From NCBI GenBank assembly GCA_020073345.1, contig JAIQFI010000009.1:62001-126000 (forward strand): DNA of 64,000 bases, given 5' to 3'. How positions within the stretch are numbered: position 1 is the stretch's first letter; every line of letters starts with the position of its first letter. The position numbers and the translations under genes were made by a program. The notes below the pieces were generated by a model. It ran no database searches and was not told the origin of the DNA. It worked only from the letters and a program-made list of their open reading frames with translations. Positions 1 through 8,661 of the stretch are shown piece after piece. This DNA is from Terriglobia bacterium (GTDB lineage: Bacteria > Acidobacteriota > Terriglobia > Bryobacterales > Bryobacteraceae).

Positions 1-138
1 GCGCGAGCCGGGAGCGCGGCCTTCGAGCAGATCGCTCGAGAGAAACTTGACATGCGCGCGGATGCGTTCCCCGGAGACTTCGATCATCTGCGCGGAGGCA
101 AGCAGAGACATTAAAGGAAGCAGGAGGGCGCGTTTCAT
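1..138 (-). CDS. M28-type zinc peptidase, N-terminal part (runs off window)
   Basis: The minus strand from an ATG at 138 reads a short signal peptide (MKRALLLPLMSLLASAQ) followed by a segment with VKFLSSDLLEGRAPGSR. That LSSDxLEGRxxGSRG type sequence is characteristic of the mature N-terminus of secreted M28 family aminopeptidases in Acidobacteria. Only 46 codons lie in the window, so the zinc ligands cannot be seen. The enzyme would be exported and release N-terminal amino acids. The identification rests on the N-terminal motif only. Confidence 0.7.
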   Translation of the reverse strand, partial: MKRALLLPLMSLLASAQMIEVSGERIRAHVKFLSSDLLEGRAPGSR

Positions 139-145
139 GAAGATG

Positions 146-292
146 TTAGTGCCGGAGTCCCTTTTCGATCTGGGCCAGCCGGATCTGGCAGGCGAGACAC
201 AGGTCTTTGCCATCCTGACGCGAGGCGAGCTTGGACATGGGCGGGATTCTCTGGCCGCAGGAATCGCAGGTCCGGATTCCGTCTCGCTCCAT
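146..292 (-). CDS. Small zinc-ribbon protein, DksA/TraR-like C4 motif
   Basis: A 48-codon reading frame starts at an ATG at 292 and contains CDSCG and CLACQ about 23 residues apart, which gives a four-cysteine zinc ribbon. The spacing and the residues around it (GQRI, then LA-R, then DLCLACQ) resemble the C-terminal zinc finger of DksA/TraR proteins, but the coiled coil that carries DksA function is absent. The frame stays open upstream to about 352 without a convincing start. It lies between a peptidase gene and tRNA-Pro. It may be a genuine small protein or the tail of a decayed gene. Confidence 0.4.
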   Translation of the reverse strand: MERDGIRTCDSCGQRIPPMSKLASRQDGKDLCLACQIRLAQIEKGLRH

Positions 293-367
293 ATGGCGAT
301 GGTAGCGCGAGTCTTCGCTACCAGGGCAAACGGGTAAACTCCAGGCGAGGTGCTAGACTGTTACATT

Positions 368-445
368 CGGGCTGTGGCGCAGCCTGGCTAGCGCGCTTGC
401 TTGGGGTGCAAGAGGTCCCGGGTTCAAATCCCGGCAGCCCGACCA
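368..445 (+). tRNA. tRNA-Pro, anticodon GGG, with encoded CCA
   Basis: The acceptor stem CGGGCTG pairs with CAGCCCG, the anticodon stem CTTGC pairs with GCAAG around the loop TTGGGGT (anticodon GGG), and the T-stem is CCGGG/CCCGG around TTCAAAT. The CCA end is encoded. The 40 bases at its 3' end (406-445) recur with three changes at 14895-14934, which makes this gene the likely integration target of the segment to its right. Confidence 0.96.
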
Positions 446-727
446 ACTACCTCAAAGACTTACAGCCAGGAGACCTTCCCAAACTTTCGCCGTGGAGTCC
501 AAGTGGAGTCCAAAAATGGATGCCGCCATCAGGCGTCGCTGGACTTTCCGTGAAGGGCGTTTTTCGTCAAGTGACCGTACGGCGACTTCGGCGGAGTAAC
601 GTCCTAGAACGCCGTTTCCGGCCGGCTTAAACTGAAGTAATGCGCTGAGTGTCATACTTGACAGACGACGAGTCGATCAAGCTCACATGCTCGGATTTTG
701 CTCATGCGTCGTTGAAGGAGACGGATT
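446..727. other. Intergenic region with attachment-site-like tandem repeats
   Basis: No supported gene lies here. Just downstream of tRNA-Pro the 11-mer GTGGAGTCCAA is repeated in tandem at 492-502 and 503-513. Related GGAGTCC/GGCGTCC repeats occur at 14765-14826 inside the opposite end of the segment. The arrangement resembles arm-type binding sites of a tyrosine recombinase at an attL. A ribosome binding site (GAAGGAGA) for the next gene ends the region. Confidence 0.45.
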
Positions 728-1657
728 ATGCATAAGACCATCGTTACTGCTGCCGCAGTGCTTCTCACAAGTGTTGGCGTGTGCCTCGCGCAACCGGCCG
801 GCATCACGCCCGAGATGATCTCTCGCGCGTTACCTCTGGAAGGCGCGCCGCTCGCGGAGCCGGGACCGTACAAAATCACGTCCGAAGCGGCGTTCGGCTC
901 GCCTGGCCTTCAAGTTTTGCGCCCGACGACGCTGGACGCGTTTCCGAAGAAGGACACCCTGCCCGTGATGGTGTGGGGCAACGGCGGTTGCGCCATCGAC
1001 AGCACGCGCTACTCGGGCTTTCTAACCACGATCGCCTCGCACGGCGTCCTGGTGATGGGCACGGTCCCGCAGGAAGGTGCAGCACGGCGACAGGAAACCG
1101 CCGATGACGTGCGTGCCGCGATCGACTGGGCCGCAAAGGAAAATGCGCGAACGGACTCGCCTCTGAAGGGCAAGATCGCCGTGGACAAAGTCGCGGTCAT
1201 GGGCCAGTCGTGCGGAGGATTCCTCTCGATCGTGCTCGGCGCCGATCCGCGCGTCAAGACCATCGGCGTGTTCAATTCAGGCGTGCAAGACGCGGCGCCC
1301 GCCGCGCAAGCGAAGGGGAAGGGCGGTGGATCGCCGCAACCCACGCCGGACGCTCTGCCGAAATTGCACGGGCCGGTGCTGCTCATCAACGGCGGTGAAC
1401 CCGACTTCATGATGGCGGCTTCGGCTGCGACGTTCGACAAGATTGACCACCTGCCCGCGTTTTACGGCGCCCGGCACAACGCCGGCCACACCGCGACCGT
1501 CTTTCATCCCGGCGGCGGCGAGTTCGCCAATGTTGCGTCGAATTGGCTCAGGTGGACGTTCAAAGGCGACAAGAAAGCCGGCGGGATGTTCGTCGGCAAG
1601 AACTGCAGCCTCTGCACGAATTCGAACTGGGACGTGCGGTCTAAAGGGATCAAGTAA
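728..1657 (+). CDS. Secreted alpha/beta hydrolase
   Basis: The 309-residue product begins with a signal peptide ending near residue 21 (VCLAQ). An alpha/beta hydrolase core follows, with a nucleophile elbow GQSCGG (Ser161), an acid candidate in GGEPDF near residue 227, and His candidates in ARHNAGH near residue 245. The extracytoplasmic enzyme probably cleaves an ester; the substrate cannot be read from sequence. The C-terminus carries a CSLC motif close to the end, which might form a disulfide. The start is supported by GAAGGAGA eight bases upstream. It is the first gene inside the tRNA-bounded segment and stands alone on its strand. Confidence 0.8.
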   Translation: MHKTIVTAAAVLLTSVGVCLAQPAGITPEMISRALPLEGAPLAEPGPYKITSEAAFGSPGLQVLRPTTLDAFPKKDTLPVMVWGNGGCAIDSTRYSGFLTTIASHGVLVMGTVPQEGAARRQETADDVRAAIDWAAKENARTDSPLKGKIAVDKVAVMGQSCGGFLSIVLGADPRVKTIGVFNSGVQDAAPAAQAKGKGGGSPQPTPDALPKLHGPVLLINGGEPDFMMAASAATFDKIDHLPAFYGARHNAGHTATVFHPGGGEFANVASNWLRWTFKGDKKAGGMFVGKNCSLCTNSNWDVRSKGIK

Positions 1658-1796
1658 CGAAAGCGCAAGTCGCGCGCAGGTTCTTGGGCGGCAGGTCCCC
1701 GGACACTTCCGTGCGCTCCTCACGAAGGAAGGGTCGAGGCGGCAGGGAACGGCTTCGTGTTTCGCGGAGGGCTAGCGTGACCTCCGCCGAATGAAG

Positions 1797-2456
1797 TTAC
1801 TTTACCGCCGGAAGTTCGGGCTTGCCTTCGGGAGAGCGCTCATCGACGGCGATGGCAAAATAGCCGCTCACTGCGTAGGTGCTCATGACGGCCACCATGT
1901 CCATCGTGCCGCGCTTGCCCCACAATTGGACGGCCTTCGCGAAGGTGGCGGAATCGACCTTTTTATCCGTGAGCATCTGGCGCCCGAAACGAATGACGGT
2001 GGCGTCCTTTTCATTCAAACCAGCGAGCGGGCCGCGTTTCCGAACCACGTCGATCAACTTGGCGTCGATTCCAGCCTTTAGGCCGCTGGCCTCGTGCCCG
2101 TTCCACTCCAGGTTGTAGTTGGTTTCGCGGCAGGCGACCAGAATTGCGAGTTCACGCGTGTACGGATCGAGCGTTCCGCCGGTCACGGCGGCGTCGTGGA
2201 GGTCCAGCAAGGCTTGTCCCACGGCCGGGTTATAGGTGGCGAAGGCAAGCGGCCCGCTCACCGTTCCACCCTTGCCAAAGATGTCGACGACTTTCTTCCC
2301 CTTGGCGTCCACTTCGGAACTCTTCAGATACGGCAGGCGGGCTCGCGATTGGGGATCGAGGTCGGCAGGGAGCTTCGCTTGAGCATACGCAATGAAGGAC
2401 GCCACGGCGGCCACCAGAATCACGGCGCACCAGCGCAAGAACAGGGAAAGAATCAT
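1797..2456 (-). CDS. Secreted carboxymuconolactone decarboxylase-family protein
   Basis: The 219-residue protein has an N-terminal membrane or signal segment (residues 6-25) and a CMD/AhpD-like core. In that core, RELAILVACRE followed by EWNGHEASG matches the family pattern in which a helix ends in an E-W-x-x-H motif. The family includes gamma-carboxymuconolactone decarboxylases and peroxidase-like AhpD proteins, but the CxxC of AhpD is not present, so a peroxidase role is not supported. Export of a CMD-fold protein is unusual relative to the cytosolic enzymes. The gene follows three secreted-protein genes on the same strand, with a gap of about 110 bases. Confidence 0.75.
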   Translation of the reverse strand: MILSLFLRWCAVILVAAVASFIAYAQAKLPADLDPQSRARLPYLKSSEVDAKGKKVVDIFGKGGTVSGPLAFATYNPAVGQALLDLHDAAVTGGTLDPYTRELAILVACRETNYNLEWNGHEASGLKAGIDAKLIDVVRKRGPLAGLNEKDATVIRFGRQMLTDKKVDSATFAKAVQLWGKRGTMDMVAVMSTYAVSGYFAIAVDERSPEGKPELPAVK

Positions 2457-2565
2457 TCGAGTTTTCTCCTCCGTTCATTCTACTTCCTGGGCTGGGTAAA
2501 TGCGGGCTCGATGCTCTGTAACAGATCCAATCCGAGTCTGCTTCAGACTTTCGCAGTCGCACGAT

Positions 2566-2961
2566 CTACTTCGTCGTGGAACTGGCGTTCGCACGATTCG
2601 GACTCACCCAATGCCAACCGTCCGCTGGACGGCTGATTTCCTGAACCAGCGTCAGGATTCGTTTCTCGGGGTTACGGTTGATGGACCCGGTTACGATCAG
2701 GCGATCGCCTTCCTTCACTGGGACAGCGCTGATACCTTGCCTCGAGAGTTGGAATACCGCTCCCCACTCGACTGAGTATTCGCCCTTGGTTTGGGTCTCG
2801 AGCGTCAACACCACGTGAGGATTGGCCCATAGCACGCGTTTGAGGTTGCCCTCCAACGTCACAGGCGCGTTGCGGTCGTACTCGGCGTAGCCGTGGTGCC
2901 CGATCATCGAGCCGGCGGTCAGAAGTAATGCCGCCATCGAGGTTAATATAGTTCGTTTCAT
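2566..2961 (-). CDS. DUF6152-type secreted protein (copy 1)
   Basis: A 131-residue protein with signal peptide and the hallmark GHHGYAEYDRN just after it, then VTLEGNLKRVLWANPHV, the conserved core of the DUF6152 family. The fold is probably a small OB-like beta barrel; function is unknown. The gene has a ribosome binding site (AAAGGAT) and lies 13 bases downstream of a second, divergent DUF6152 copy. The near-identical leader sequences of the two suggest an old tandem duplication. Family members often sit beside cytochrome or PQQ-enzyme genes, as a third copy does at 16731. Confidence 0.75.
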   Translation of the reverse strand: MKRTILTSMAALLLTAGSMIGHHGYAEYDRNAPVTLEGNLKRVLWANPHVVLTLETQTKGEYSVEWGAVFQLSRQGISAVPVKEGDRLIVTGSINRNPEKRILTLVQEISRPADGWHWVSPNRANASSTTK

Positions 2962-2974
2962 TTCGTATCCTTTC

Positions 2975-3361
2975 CTATTCGATCGTCCGGCTGTCCGGGC
3001 GCACCCAGCGCCACGCGTCGGCAGGGCGCCGGATCTCGGTCAAAGCGGACACCACGCGCGAATCAGGATCGCGGGCGGGACTTCCCTCGATTTCCAGGAA
3101 GTCGCCGGTTTGGACGGTTTCCTGCCGGACTCCCTGGCGCGCAAGACTGTCCACGTTCGTCCATTCCGCCTGCCAGGTGCCCGAGTTTTTCGTTTCAATG
3201 GTCAGCATGACATGGGGATTAAGGAAGGATACCTTCGACACCCGCCCCTTGAGGGTGACCCGATGGTCCATTAAATAAAAGGTGCTGTAGCTGTGGTGAG
3301 CCCACAACCCCGTGCAGGTCAGAAGCAGTGCCACCGTCGACGCGAATACAATTCGTTTCAT
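2975..3361 (-). CDS. DUF6152-type secreted protein (copy 2)
   Basis: A 128-residue paralogue of the neighbouring gene. The signal peptide ends near residue 20, followed by AHHSYSTFYLMDHRVTLKG and FLNPHVMLTIETK. The C-terminal RRPADAWRWVRP parallels RPADGWHWVSP in copy 1, so the two align over their whole length. Function is unknown; the protein is predicted to be periplasmic. It is separated by 12 bases from the upstream TIGR03435 gene, so the three genes form one transcription unit. Confidence 0.75.
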   Translation of the reverse strand: MKRIVFASTVALLLTCTGLWAHHSYSTFYLMDHRVTLKGRVSKVSFLNPHVMLTIETKNSGTWQAEWTNVDSLARQGVRQETVQTGDFLEIEGSPARDPDSRVVSALTEIRRPADAWRWVRPDSRTIE

Positions 3362-3373
3362 TTCGTGTCCTTT

Positions 3374-4195
3374 CTAGTTTTCCGCCGGCGGCCGCACACT
3401 CTCGACCACGAACACCTTGAACGGCCCCTGCGCCGGTTCCAGTTTCAGTCCCCACTGTTCTCGGATTGCTGTGGAAAGTGACGGTTGTGAATTGTCCGGG
3501 AGCGCACTCGGGTCCACAGGTCGCGGAACTGTGAACTTGTACTCCAGCAGCATCTTGTACCGGCCGGTGAGTCCTGTCCGGTCTTGCACGACGCGGCCAA
3601 GAAGAGTCCTGGAAATAGGGAGCGACAACAGGTCCGCGGCGTTATACATAGTGGCGCCGTCCAAACGAAGTCCCGGCCCACCATAGCCGCTCAGACATCG
3701 CGGATAGACGGGGTCATCGTCGGGCGAAGGCATCCGGCCGCCCGCGCAGGTTCCGTCCCACGGTTGCACCTTCGGCCCGAGTTTTCCATCGCTACGGTCC
3801 AGAACCAAAGCGTATATGTTGCCGGACCTGGTTTCCGTGCGAATCTTCAACCCGAAGCGATCTTCGAGGAGCGTGCGCAGCATCGCCTGGAACTGGCGTT
3901 GTGTCGCGGGCTCAGGTGCGAGACCTTCCACAGCGTAGGCGGTCCGGTTTGCCCAGTCAGGGCCGCCGGTGACAGTGGCCGACGTGTTCATCCCCTCGCC
4001 GTACGCCGTGTAAATCATCCAGATCAGAGTCATGCTGGGGATGGACATCCGGGTGGGGCTGATCCGGAGCATCTGATTTCGCACCGCCGCATTGGGATCG
4101 GCCAGCTTGACGGTCGCAACCTCGAATTTGAGCGCAGACTGAGCGAACGCCGACGCCGCCAGCCAGAGGAAAAGAATGAGTTTGGGGAGAGTCAT
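3374..4195 (-). CDS. TIGR03435-family secreted protein
   Basis: The 273-residue protein opens with a signal peptide (to about residue 18) followed by FEVATVKLADP, the usual start of the mature TIGR03435 domain. Further family marks are GGPDWANRTAYAVEG, LLEDRFGLKIRTETR, VVQDRTGLTGRYKMLLEY and the terminal VRPPAEN. The family is greatly expanded in soil Acidobacteria and has no established function. Promoters are often shared with BlaI-like regulators, but none is seen here. It is first in an operon with two DUF6152 genes and shares a short divergent region with the regulator at 4289. Confidence 0.85.
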   Translation of the reverse strand: MTLPKLILFLWLAASAFAQSALKFEVATVKLADPNAAVRNQMLRISPTRMSIPSMTLIWMIYTAYGEGMNTSATVTGGPDWANRTAYAVEGLAPEPATQRQFQAMLRTLLEDRFGLKIRTETRSGNIYALVLDRSDGKLGPKVQPWDGTCAGGRMPSPDDDPVYPRCLSGYGGPGLRLDGATMYNAADLLSLPISRTLLGRVVQDRTGLTGRYKMLLEYKFTVPRPVDPSALPDNSQPSLSTAIREQWGLKLEPAQGPFKVFVVESVRPPAEN

Positions 4196-4288
4196 CTTTT
4201 TCTTCGGTTCTTTGGCCTCGATGGTTTATCCTACGGCTTGCCGGACGCGTTTCCAATAACCTAAAAGATACCTGCTGGCGGACACTCA

Positions 4289-5206
4289 ATGTACTGGCGC
4301 CCCTTCCGTAAAGCCGATCTCTCTCACTGTCTAGAGATTCAACCTGCTTGCCTGGGAGACCAAATCGTGGGCCGCCGTACTGCTCTTCGTATTTGGAAGG
4401 CTTTCTTAGATAACCCGTCGTTTCAGGCAACTGTGATTGAATCCGAACTCCCGATCGCGGGATATAAGATCGTGGCGTGCGGCATGGGAGTTTTCGTCAC
4501 GGGAGCGTTCGCAGACCGCGAAACCAGCGATCCGCAGCCAGGCCTCAACTCAAGAATCATCGCCGGCGTCGCGTCGGGAGAACCGGTCGTGTTGAGTCGG
4601 GCCGAAATCGGAGCAGGAAATGCGGGCGAAGGCCTCGACTTTGTGAATATGTACGGGACGTGGCGCGATGGGATTATGAACCACGACCAGCTGGCGGAGG
4701 TCCACGCGCTACTGGGGACCAGCTTCGTCGAACATTTTGCGGGCTATCGCTTCAACCGCGTGCTGAAGGAGGCGATTGGCGCTTCCAGGATCGCCTTGGC
4801 GCGCGCCACCGGAACGTACCGGTTGCTCGCGGAATTTCCCGAGTCTGAAAGCGCGCTGGCGGTTGTGACCCGTGAGAGCGCTCTCGCCGCGCCGTACTCC
4901 GCCGCGGCCGCCATCTATCGTTACCGCGAGCCGGTACTTCGTCTGCGCCCTGCCGAACAGCAGCTGCTTGCCGCGGCTCTCAGCGGCAAGACCGACGCCG
5001 AACTCAGCGCGGATCTCGGACTCGCCATCGAGTCGACCAAAAAGCGCTGGCTGTCAATTTTCGGAAGGGTCGACCAATTCAAGCCGGAGATTTTGAGCCA
5101 GACCGAAGTGGACAGCGACGGACGCGGACCGCAAAAGCGCCACCGCGTCGTAGCCTACATCCGGGCTCATCCCGAGGAATTGCGCCCGTTTTCCTGGGAC
5201 AGGTGA
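4289..5206 (+). CDS. Probable LuxR-type HTH regulator with GNAT-like N-terminus
   Basis: The last third of this 305-residue protein contains LRPAEQQLLAAALSGKTDAE followed by a recognition-helix-like segment, as in LuxR/GerE DNA-binding domains. The first 200 residues resemble the acetyltransferase (GNAT) fold only loosely: MYWRPFRKADLSHCLEI has the shape of a GNAT first strand and helix, but no acetyl-CoA motif is clear. The domain may sense a ligand rather than acetylate. No signal peptide is present, so the protein is cytoplasmic. Its 3' end overlaps the convergent MFS gene by 40 bases. Confidence 0.55.
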   Translation: MYWRPFRKADLSHCLEIQPACLGDQIVGRRTALRIWKAFLDNPSFQATVIESELPIAGYKIVACGMGVFVTGAFADRETSDPQPGLNSRIIAGVASGEPVVLSRAEIGAGNAGEGLDFVNMYGTWRDGIMNHDQLAEVHALLGTSFVEHFAGYRFNRVLKEAIGASRIALARATGTYRLLAEFPESESALAVVTRESALAAPYSAAAAIYRYREPVLRLRPAEQQLLAAALSGKTDAELSADLGLAIESTKKRWLSIFGRVDQFKPEILSQTEVDSDGRGPQKRHRVVAYIRAHPEELRPFSWDR

Positions 5207-6456
5207 TTCCAATGACGACCCAGGAATATCGCAACCAAGAGCAGTAGGATTCCGAAACCGCCGTTGGCGGCAGCATCGGTTGCCATCAAGCCTCGGGCAC
5301 CCCAATGCCGATAGCCCAGCCCGTCCAGCCACGTCATGTAGACGATCGGGAGGTTCCCGGCTGAACAGAGAACGGTGTAGCCACTAGCCGCCGCATGTTT
5401 GCGCCGGCCCAGGATATCGAGCACCATGGCCGTAAACACGGCATAAGCGAATCCCGCCGCGACTGAATAGCCTGAGTACCCCATCGCGTAGGTGAAGGGT
5501 GTCGCGTGAGCAAATCCCAGATAGACACCAAATAGGGCCGCCATGCCTCCCGCGAGTGCATAGGCAAACATCCGCCCGATCTTGTCGGCGACAAGGCCAC
5601 CGATCAAGCAGCCCAGTGCGGAGAACAAGCCGCCGACGATACCGGTGACCCACAGCACCTCGTTTCCCGAGGCGTGATAATCGGGACCCATTCCGGAAAT
5701 CAGGTTGCCGATCGCCGCACTCCCTACCGGCGAGAGGAGGAACACCAATCCGATCCACGTCCGGCGCGACTGAAAAATTTCCCCCATGTCGTGAACCAAG
5801 CCGATGATTTTCGGACGGATCGCGCGGCGAACGGGCAGAGGTTCTTGTATCAGAAAGGCCGCGAACACCGGCGACAACATCGCGGCTACGATGACCACGG
5901 CGATTACCGCCAACGATGCATGATCGGCCAGCCAGATGAAAAGTCCGCCGCCAATGGCCGCTCCTCCCGTGTTGCCGGCTTGATACCAGCCGGCCGAGCG
6001 CCCCCGGAGCGCTACCGGCATCGCTGTCAGCAGCGCTCCGCAAGCCGAGCCCAGCAATCCCGCAAAGGTATTCATCAGAAACAGGAGTGCGGTCAGCAGG
6101 ACATGGGAGCCGTGAATGCCGGGTATCGCGGCGCCACCGGCCAGACCAGCGCCTAACGCGGAGAAGACCACCCATGATCGCCTTCGGAGTCCCAGATCGG
6201 CTAGGGGCGACCAGAAGAATGACCAGATGGAGGGCAGAGTTGCGATGACGACCACCTTGGCGATTTGGTCTACGGATATCCCATACTTTCGCAACAGATA
6301 CGGCATCAGGAGAACTGTCACCGAGGTTGTAAAGGCATAGGGCAGCGCCAAAACGGCGAAAAGCGCAGGCTTGTTGTGCAGTTGAGGGGTTTGGGACGAC
6401 TCAGTGGGTGCGAACAGGACTCCCACTTTAGCGGATTCATCGAAATCTTGCTTCAT
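5167..6456 (-). CDS. Major facilitator superfamily transporter (AmpG/PAT-like)
   Basis: The 429-residue membrane protein has about twelve hydrophobic segments. An RRSW basic loop follows the second helix (PLADLGLRRRSW), as in MFS carriers. The overall pattern resembles AmpG/PAT-type permeases, which import muropeptides or acetyl-CoA, but the substrate is not determined by the sequence. The start is taken at the ATG at 6456, which has TCAGGAGC directly upstream. The frame remains open to 7293, but that extension lacks hydrophobic segments and overlaps another gene. It overlaps the regulator at 4289 tail to tail. Confidence 0.8.
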   Translation of the reverse strand: MKQDFDESAKVGVLFAPTESSQTPQLHNKPALFAVLALPYAFTTSVTVLLMPYLLRKYGISVDQIAKVVVIATLPSIWSFFWSPLADLGLRRRSWVVFSALGAGLAGGAAIPGIHGSHVLLTALLFLMNTFAGLLGSACGALLTAMPVALRGRSAGWYQAGNTGGAAIGGGLFIWLADHASLAVIAVVIVAAMLSPVFAAFLIQEPLPVRRAIRPKIIGLVHDMGEIFQSRRTWIGLVFLLSPVGSAAIGNLISGMGPDYHASGNEVLWVTGIVGGLFSALGCLIGGLVADKIGRMFAYALAGGMAALFGVYLGFAHATPFTYAMGYSGYSVAAGFAYAVFTAMVLDILGRRKHAAASGYTVLCSAGNLPIVYMTWLDGLGYRHWGARGLMATDAAANGGFGILLLLVAIFLGRHWNHLSQENGRNSSG

Positions 6457-6534
6457 TGCTCCTGAGGAATTACCGCGCCTTTTGTATCGCAGCCCGCGGA
6501 ACCTGTATGTTTCGGACGGTGCGATACTTCCTAG

Positions 6535-7371
6535 ATGGAAGTAGGGCTCTTTCCCAACCCGTACAGGCCCGGAATTGGCCTGCGACCGCGCCGCGAAGGG
6601 CAGCGCCCCCTTCTGCCACAGCACGCCCGCCACTGTCCCGTGCTCGAAGCCGGAAGCAGCGCAGGCTTCCTGGTCTATCCTCCGCTCGCTGAAAAAGAGA
6701 CCTTTCAAGTAGCGTATGAGGGGGAGGGCCGTTATCAGCTGGTCTACTCGGTGAACACCAAAGGAAACAAGTGGGATCCGGTCTTTACCGTGACGTATCT
6801 GCTGCCGATGGGCGGGATCGGCGCCACCAAACGCGAAGTCAAGATGCACATTCAGGACACGCCGCAAACCCGTGAGATCGCCCACTTGATGCCTGGCATG
6901 TTCGTCTCGCAGGATGACATGGGGACACCGGCAGGCGCCGTGACTCTGCGGGGAGCGTGGAACTTCCAGACTCCGCAGGGCTGGGACACCCTCTACACTC
7001 CGATCTTCAACATGATCGAGCGGCCCTTCGCCCCCATGCTGGTGATCCGCGTCGAGACCGATTGGCACGTGCATGACTCCGAGTTCCGCTACGTCCTGCA
7101 GCCGGGCGAAACGATTTCTGCGTCCCACAGCATGCCGATCGGGCAGGTGATGTTTGTTCCACGAGAAGAGATCACGTTCCGCGACGGCACGGAAGAGGAG
7201 ATCGCAGCGCGCCACCAATCCGCTCAGGCGTTCTACGACGAAAAGGCGAAAATGAAGGTTAAGACGCCATACGGATTGGAATACAGCCCGCACTATCAGA
7301 ACACGAGCCGTCAGAAGAAGGTGACGACCAAACCGCGTGGCGGGGATGCAGCAGGCGATCCCCCTGCTTAG
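6535..7371 (+). CDS. Uncharacterised cytoplasmic protein
   Basis: A 278-residue protein without signal peptide or membrane segments. The central part is beta-rich and contains RGAWNFQTPQGWDTLYTPI, FAPMLVIRVETDW and LQPGETISASHSMPIGQV. This recalls DUF6065-like cupin-type proteins in which an 'EtDW' strand precedes a proline-rich turn, but the likeness is weak. I do not assign a function. Codon use is like that of neighbouring genes and the reading frame is uninterrupted. The start has only a poor ribosome binding site, so the true N-terminus might lie a little downstream. Confidence 0.55.
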   Translation: MEVGLFPNPYRPGIGLRPRREGQRPLLPQHARHCPVLEAGSSAGFLVYPPLAEKETFQVAYEGEGRYQLVYSVNTKGNKWDPVFTVTYLLPMGGIGATKREVKMHIQDTPQTREIAHLMPGMFVSQDDMGTPAGAVTLRGAWNFQTPQGWDTLYTPIFNMIERPFAPMLVIRVETDWHVHDSEFRYVLQPGETISASHSMPIGQVMFVPREEITFRDGTEEEIAARHQSAQAFYDEKAKMKVKTPYGLEYSPHYQNTSRQKKVTTKPRGGDAAGDPPA

Positions 7372-7523
7372 GCAGAACGCTGGACAGGGCTAAAGCGCGT
7401 CTGCTGCGATGCGTGCTGGACTGCTGGCTCGATCCTGCGAAGCTCTAGTATTGCTCCGATCAGATCATTTGCACTGCAGTCGATTTGTTTGTATTCTACT
7501 GAACGCAGTCAAAGGACAATTTC

Positions 7524-8564
7524 ATGCCGACACGGCTCTACCGGCAAAAGAACTGGGCGACCGCGAATCTTGCGCTAGCGGCAGCGATAGCGGTGCTACC
7601 TCTGGCTGTCTCGGCGTTGGCTCAGAGAGCCTCAACGCCAACGAAGCCAGAATCGGCCAAGAAACCCTGGACTCCCCCACGAACAGCGGACGGCCAACCG
7701 GACCTCCAGGGAATCTGGAGCAACGCCTCGATCATCCCATTGGAACGACCTAAGGAACTTGAGGGGAAGCAGTTTCTCACCCCGGAGGAAATGGCGGCCT
7801 ACGAAGCGAAGGTGTTCAATCGCTCTTCCCGCGAAAGGCCGCTGCCTGCCGGGCAGGTTGGTACTTACAACGACTTCTGGTGGGACGCAGACTCTAAACG
7901 CGCGCCAAATCTGCGCACCTCCATCATCGTGGATCCGGCTGATGGGAAAGTCCCCGCACTCACTCCAACAGCACAACAGAGAGTCCAGGCAGACCGGGCC
8001 TATGCCGGAGAACATCCGGCCGACGGTCCCCAAGACCGCCCGTTATATGAGCGATGCATTGTGTTTCCGATGACCGGACCACCGATGCTTCCTAGTTTTT
8101 ACGACAACCATCAGTACGGTCCCCTCACGACGAATTATCAGATCGTGCAGACGCCCGGATACGTGGCGCTGCTCATGGAAGTCATGCATGAGATGCGCAT
8201 CATTCCCCTGGATGGCCGTCCTCATCTTCCGCCGACGGTCCGTGAATGGATGGGCGACGCGCGCGGGCACTGGGAAGGCAATACTCTGGTGGTTGACTCC
8301 ACGAATTTCACGGATAAGACCCGGTTCCGAGGCGCCGACGAGAATCTGCATCTGATTGAGCGCTTCACCAGAACCGCCCCGAATACCCTCCTGTATGAGT
8401 TCACCGTGGATGATTCGACCGCGTTCACCAAGCCCTGGAAGGGGGAAGTCCCCATGATCGCGAGTGACGGCCCGTTATTCGAACACGCCTGCCATGAGGG
8501 CAACTACGGTCTTGCAGGGATTCTCGGGGGTGCCCGCGCCGACGAAAAGAAGCAGCCGAGATAG
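7524..8564 (+). CDS. Secreted protein of the Acidobacterial 'HMVGK'-related family
   Basis: A 346-residue protein with an N-terminal signal sequence (hydrophobic residues about 15-32, ending in ALAQ). Core motifs are PWTPPRTADGQPDLQGIWSN, GRPHLPPTVREWMGDARG, HWEGNTLVVDSTNF and LHLIERFTR. These are shared with three shorter proteins in this window (15976, 20563, 62113), so all four are paralogues. The TADGxPDLxGxW opening and the terminal FTVDD..FTKPW segment define the family. No catalytic residues are evident and no function is established. The protein should be periplasmic or surface-exposed. Confidence 0.7.
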   Translation: MPTRLYRQKNWATANLALAAAIAVLPLAVSALAQRASTPTKPESAKKPWTPPRTADGQPDLQGIWSNASIIPLERPKELEGKQFLTPEEMAAYEAKVFNRSSRERPLPAGQVGTYNDFWWDADSKRAPNLRTSIIVDPADGKVPALTPTAQQRVQADRAYAGEHPADGPQDRPLYERCIVFPMTGPPMLPSFYDNHQYGPLTTNYQIVQTPGYVALLMEVMHEMRIIPLDGRPHLPPTVREWMGDARGHWEGNTLVVDSTNFTDKTRFRGADENLHLIERFTRTAPNTLLYEFTVDDSTAFTKPWKGEVPMIASDGPLFEHACHEGNYGLAGILGGARADEKKQPR

Positions 8565-8661
8565 CCTGGCTTTCCCTTACAAAAAGGGTTCGGATGGGAG
8601 CAAGAATTCATTTGTTCCCGGCGCTTGGGGTGGTGCGGCTCCAGGTGGTAGAATCCTGCCG

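Noticed and set aside
6457-7293. Minus-strand extension of the MFS frame upstream of 6456
   Set aside because: No hydrophobic segments or family likeness, overlaps the plus-strand gene at 6535, and a good ribosome binding site exists at the internal ATG.
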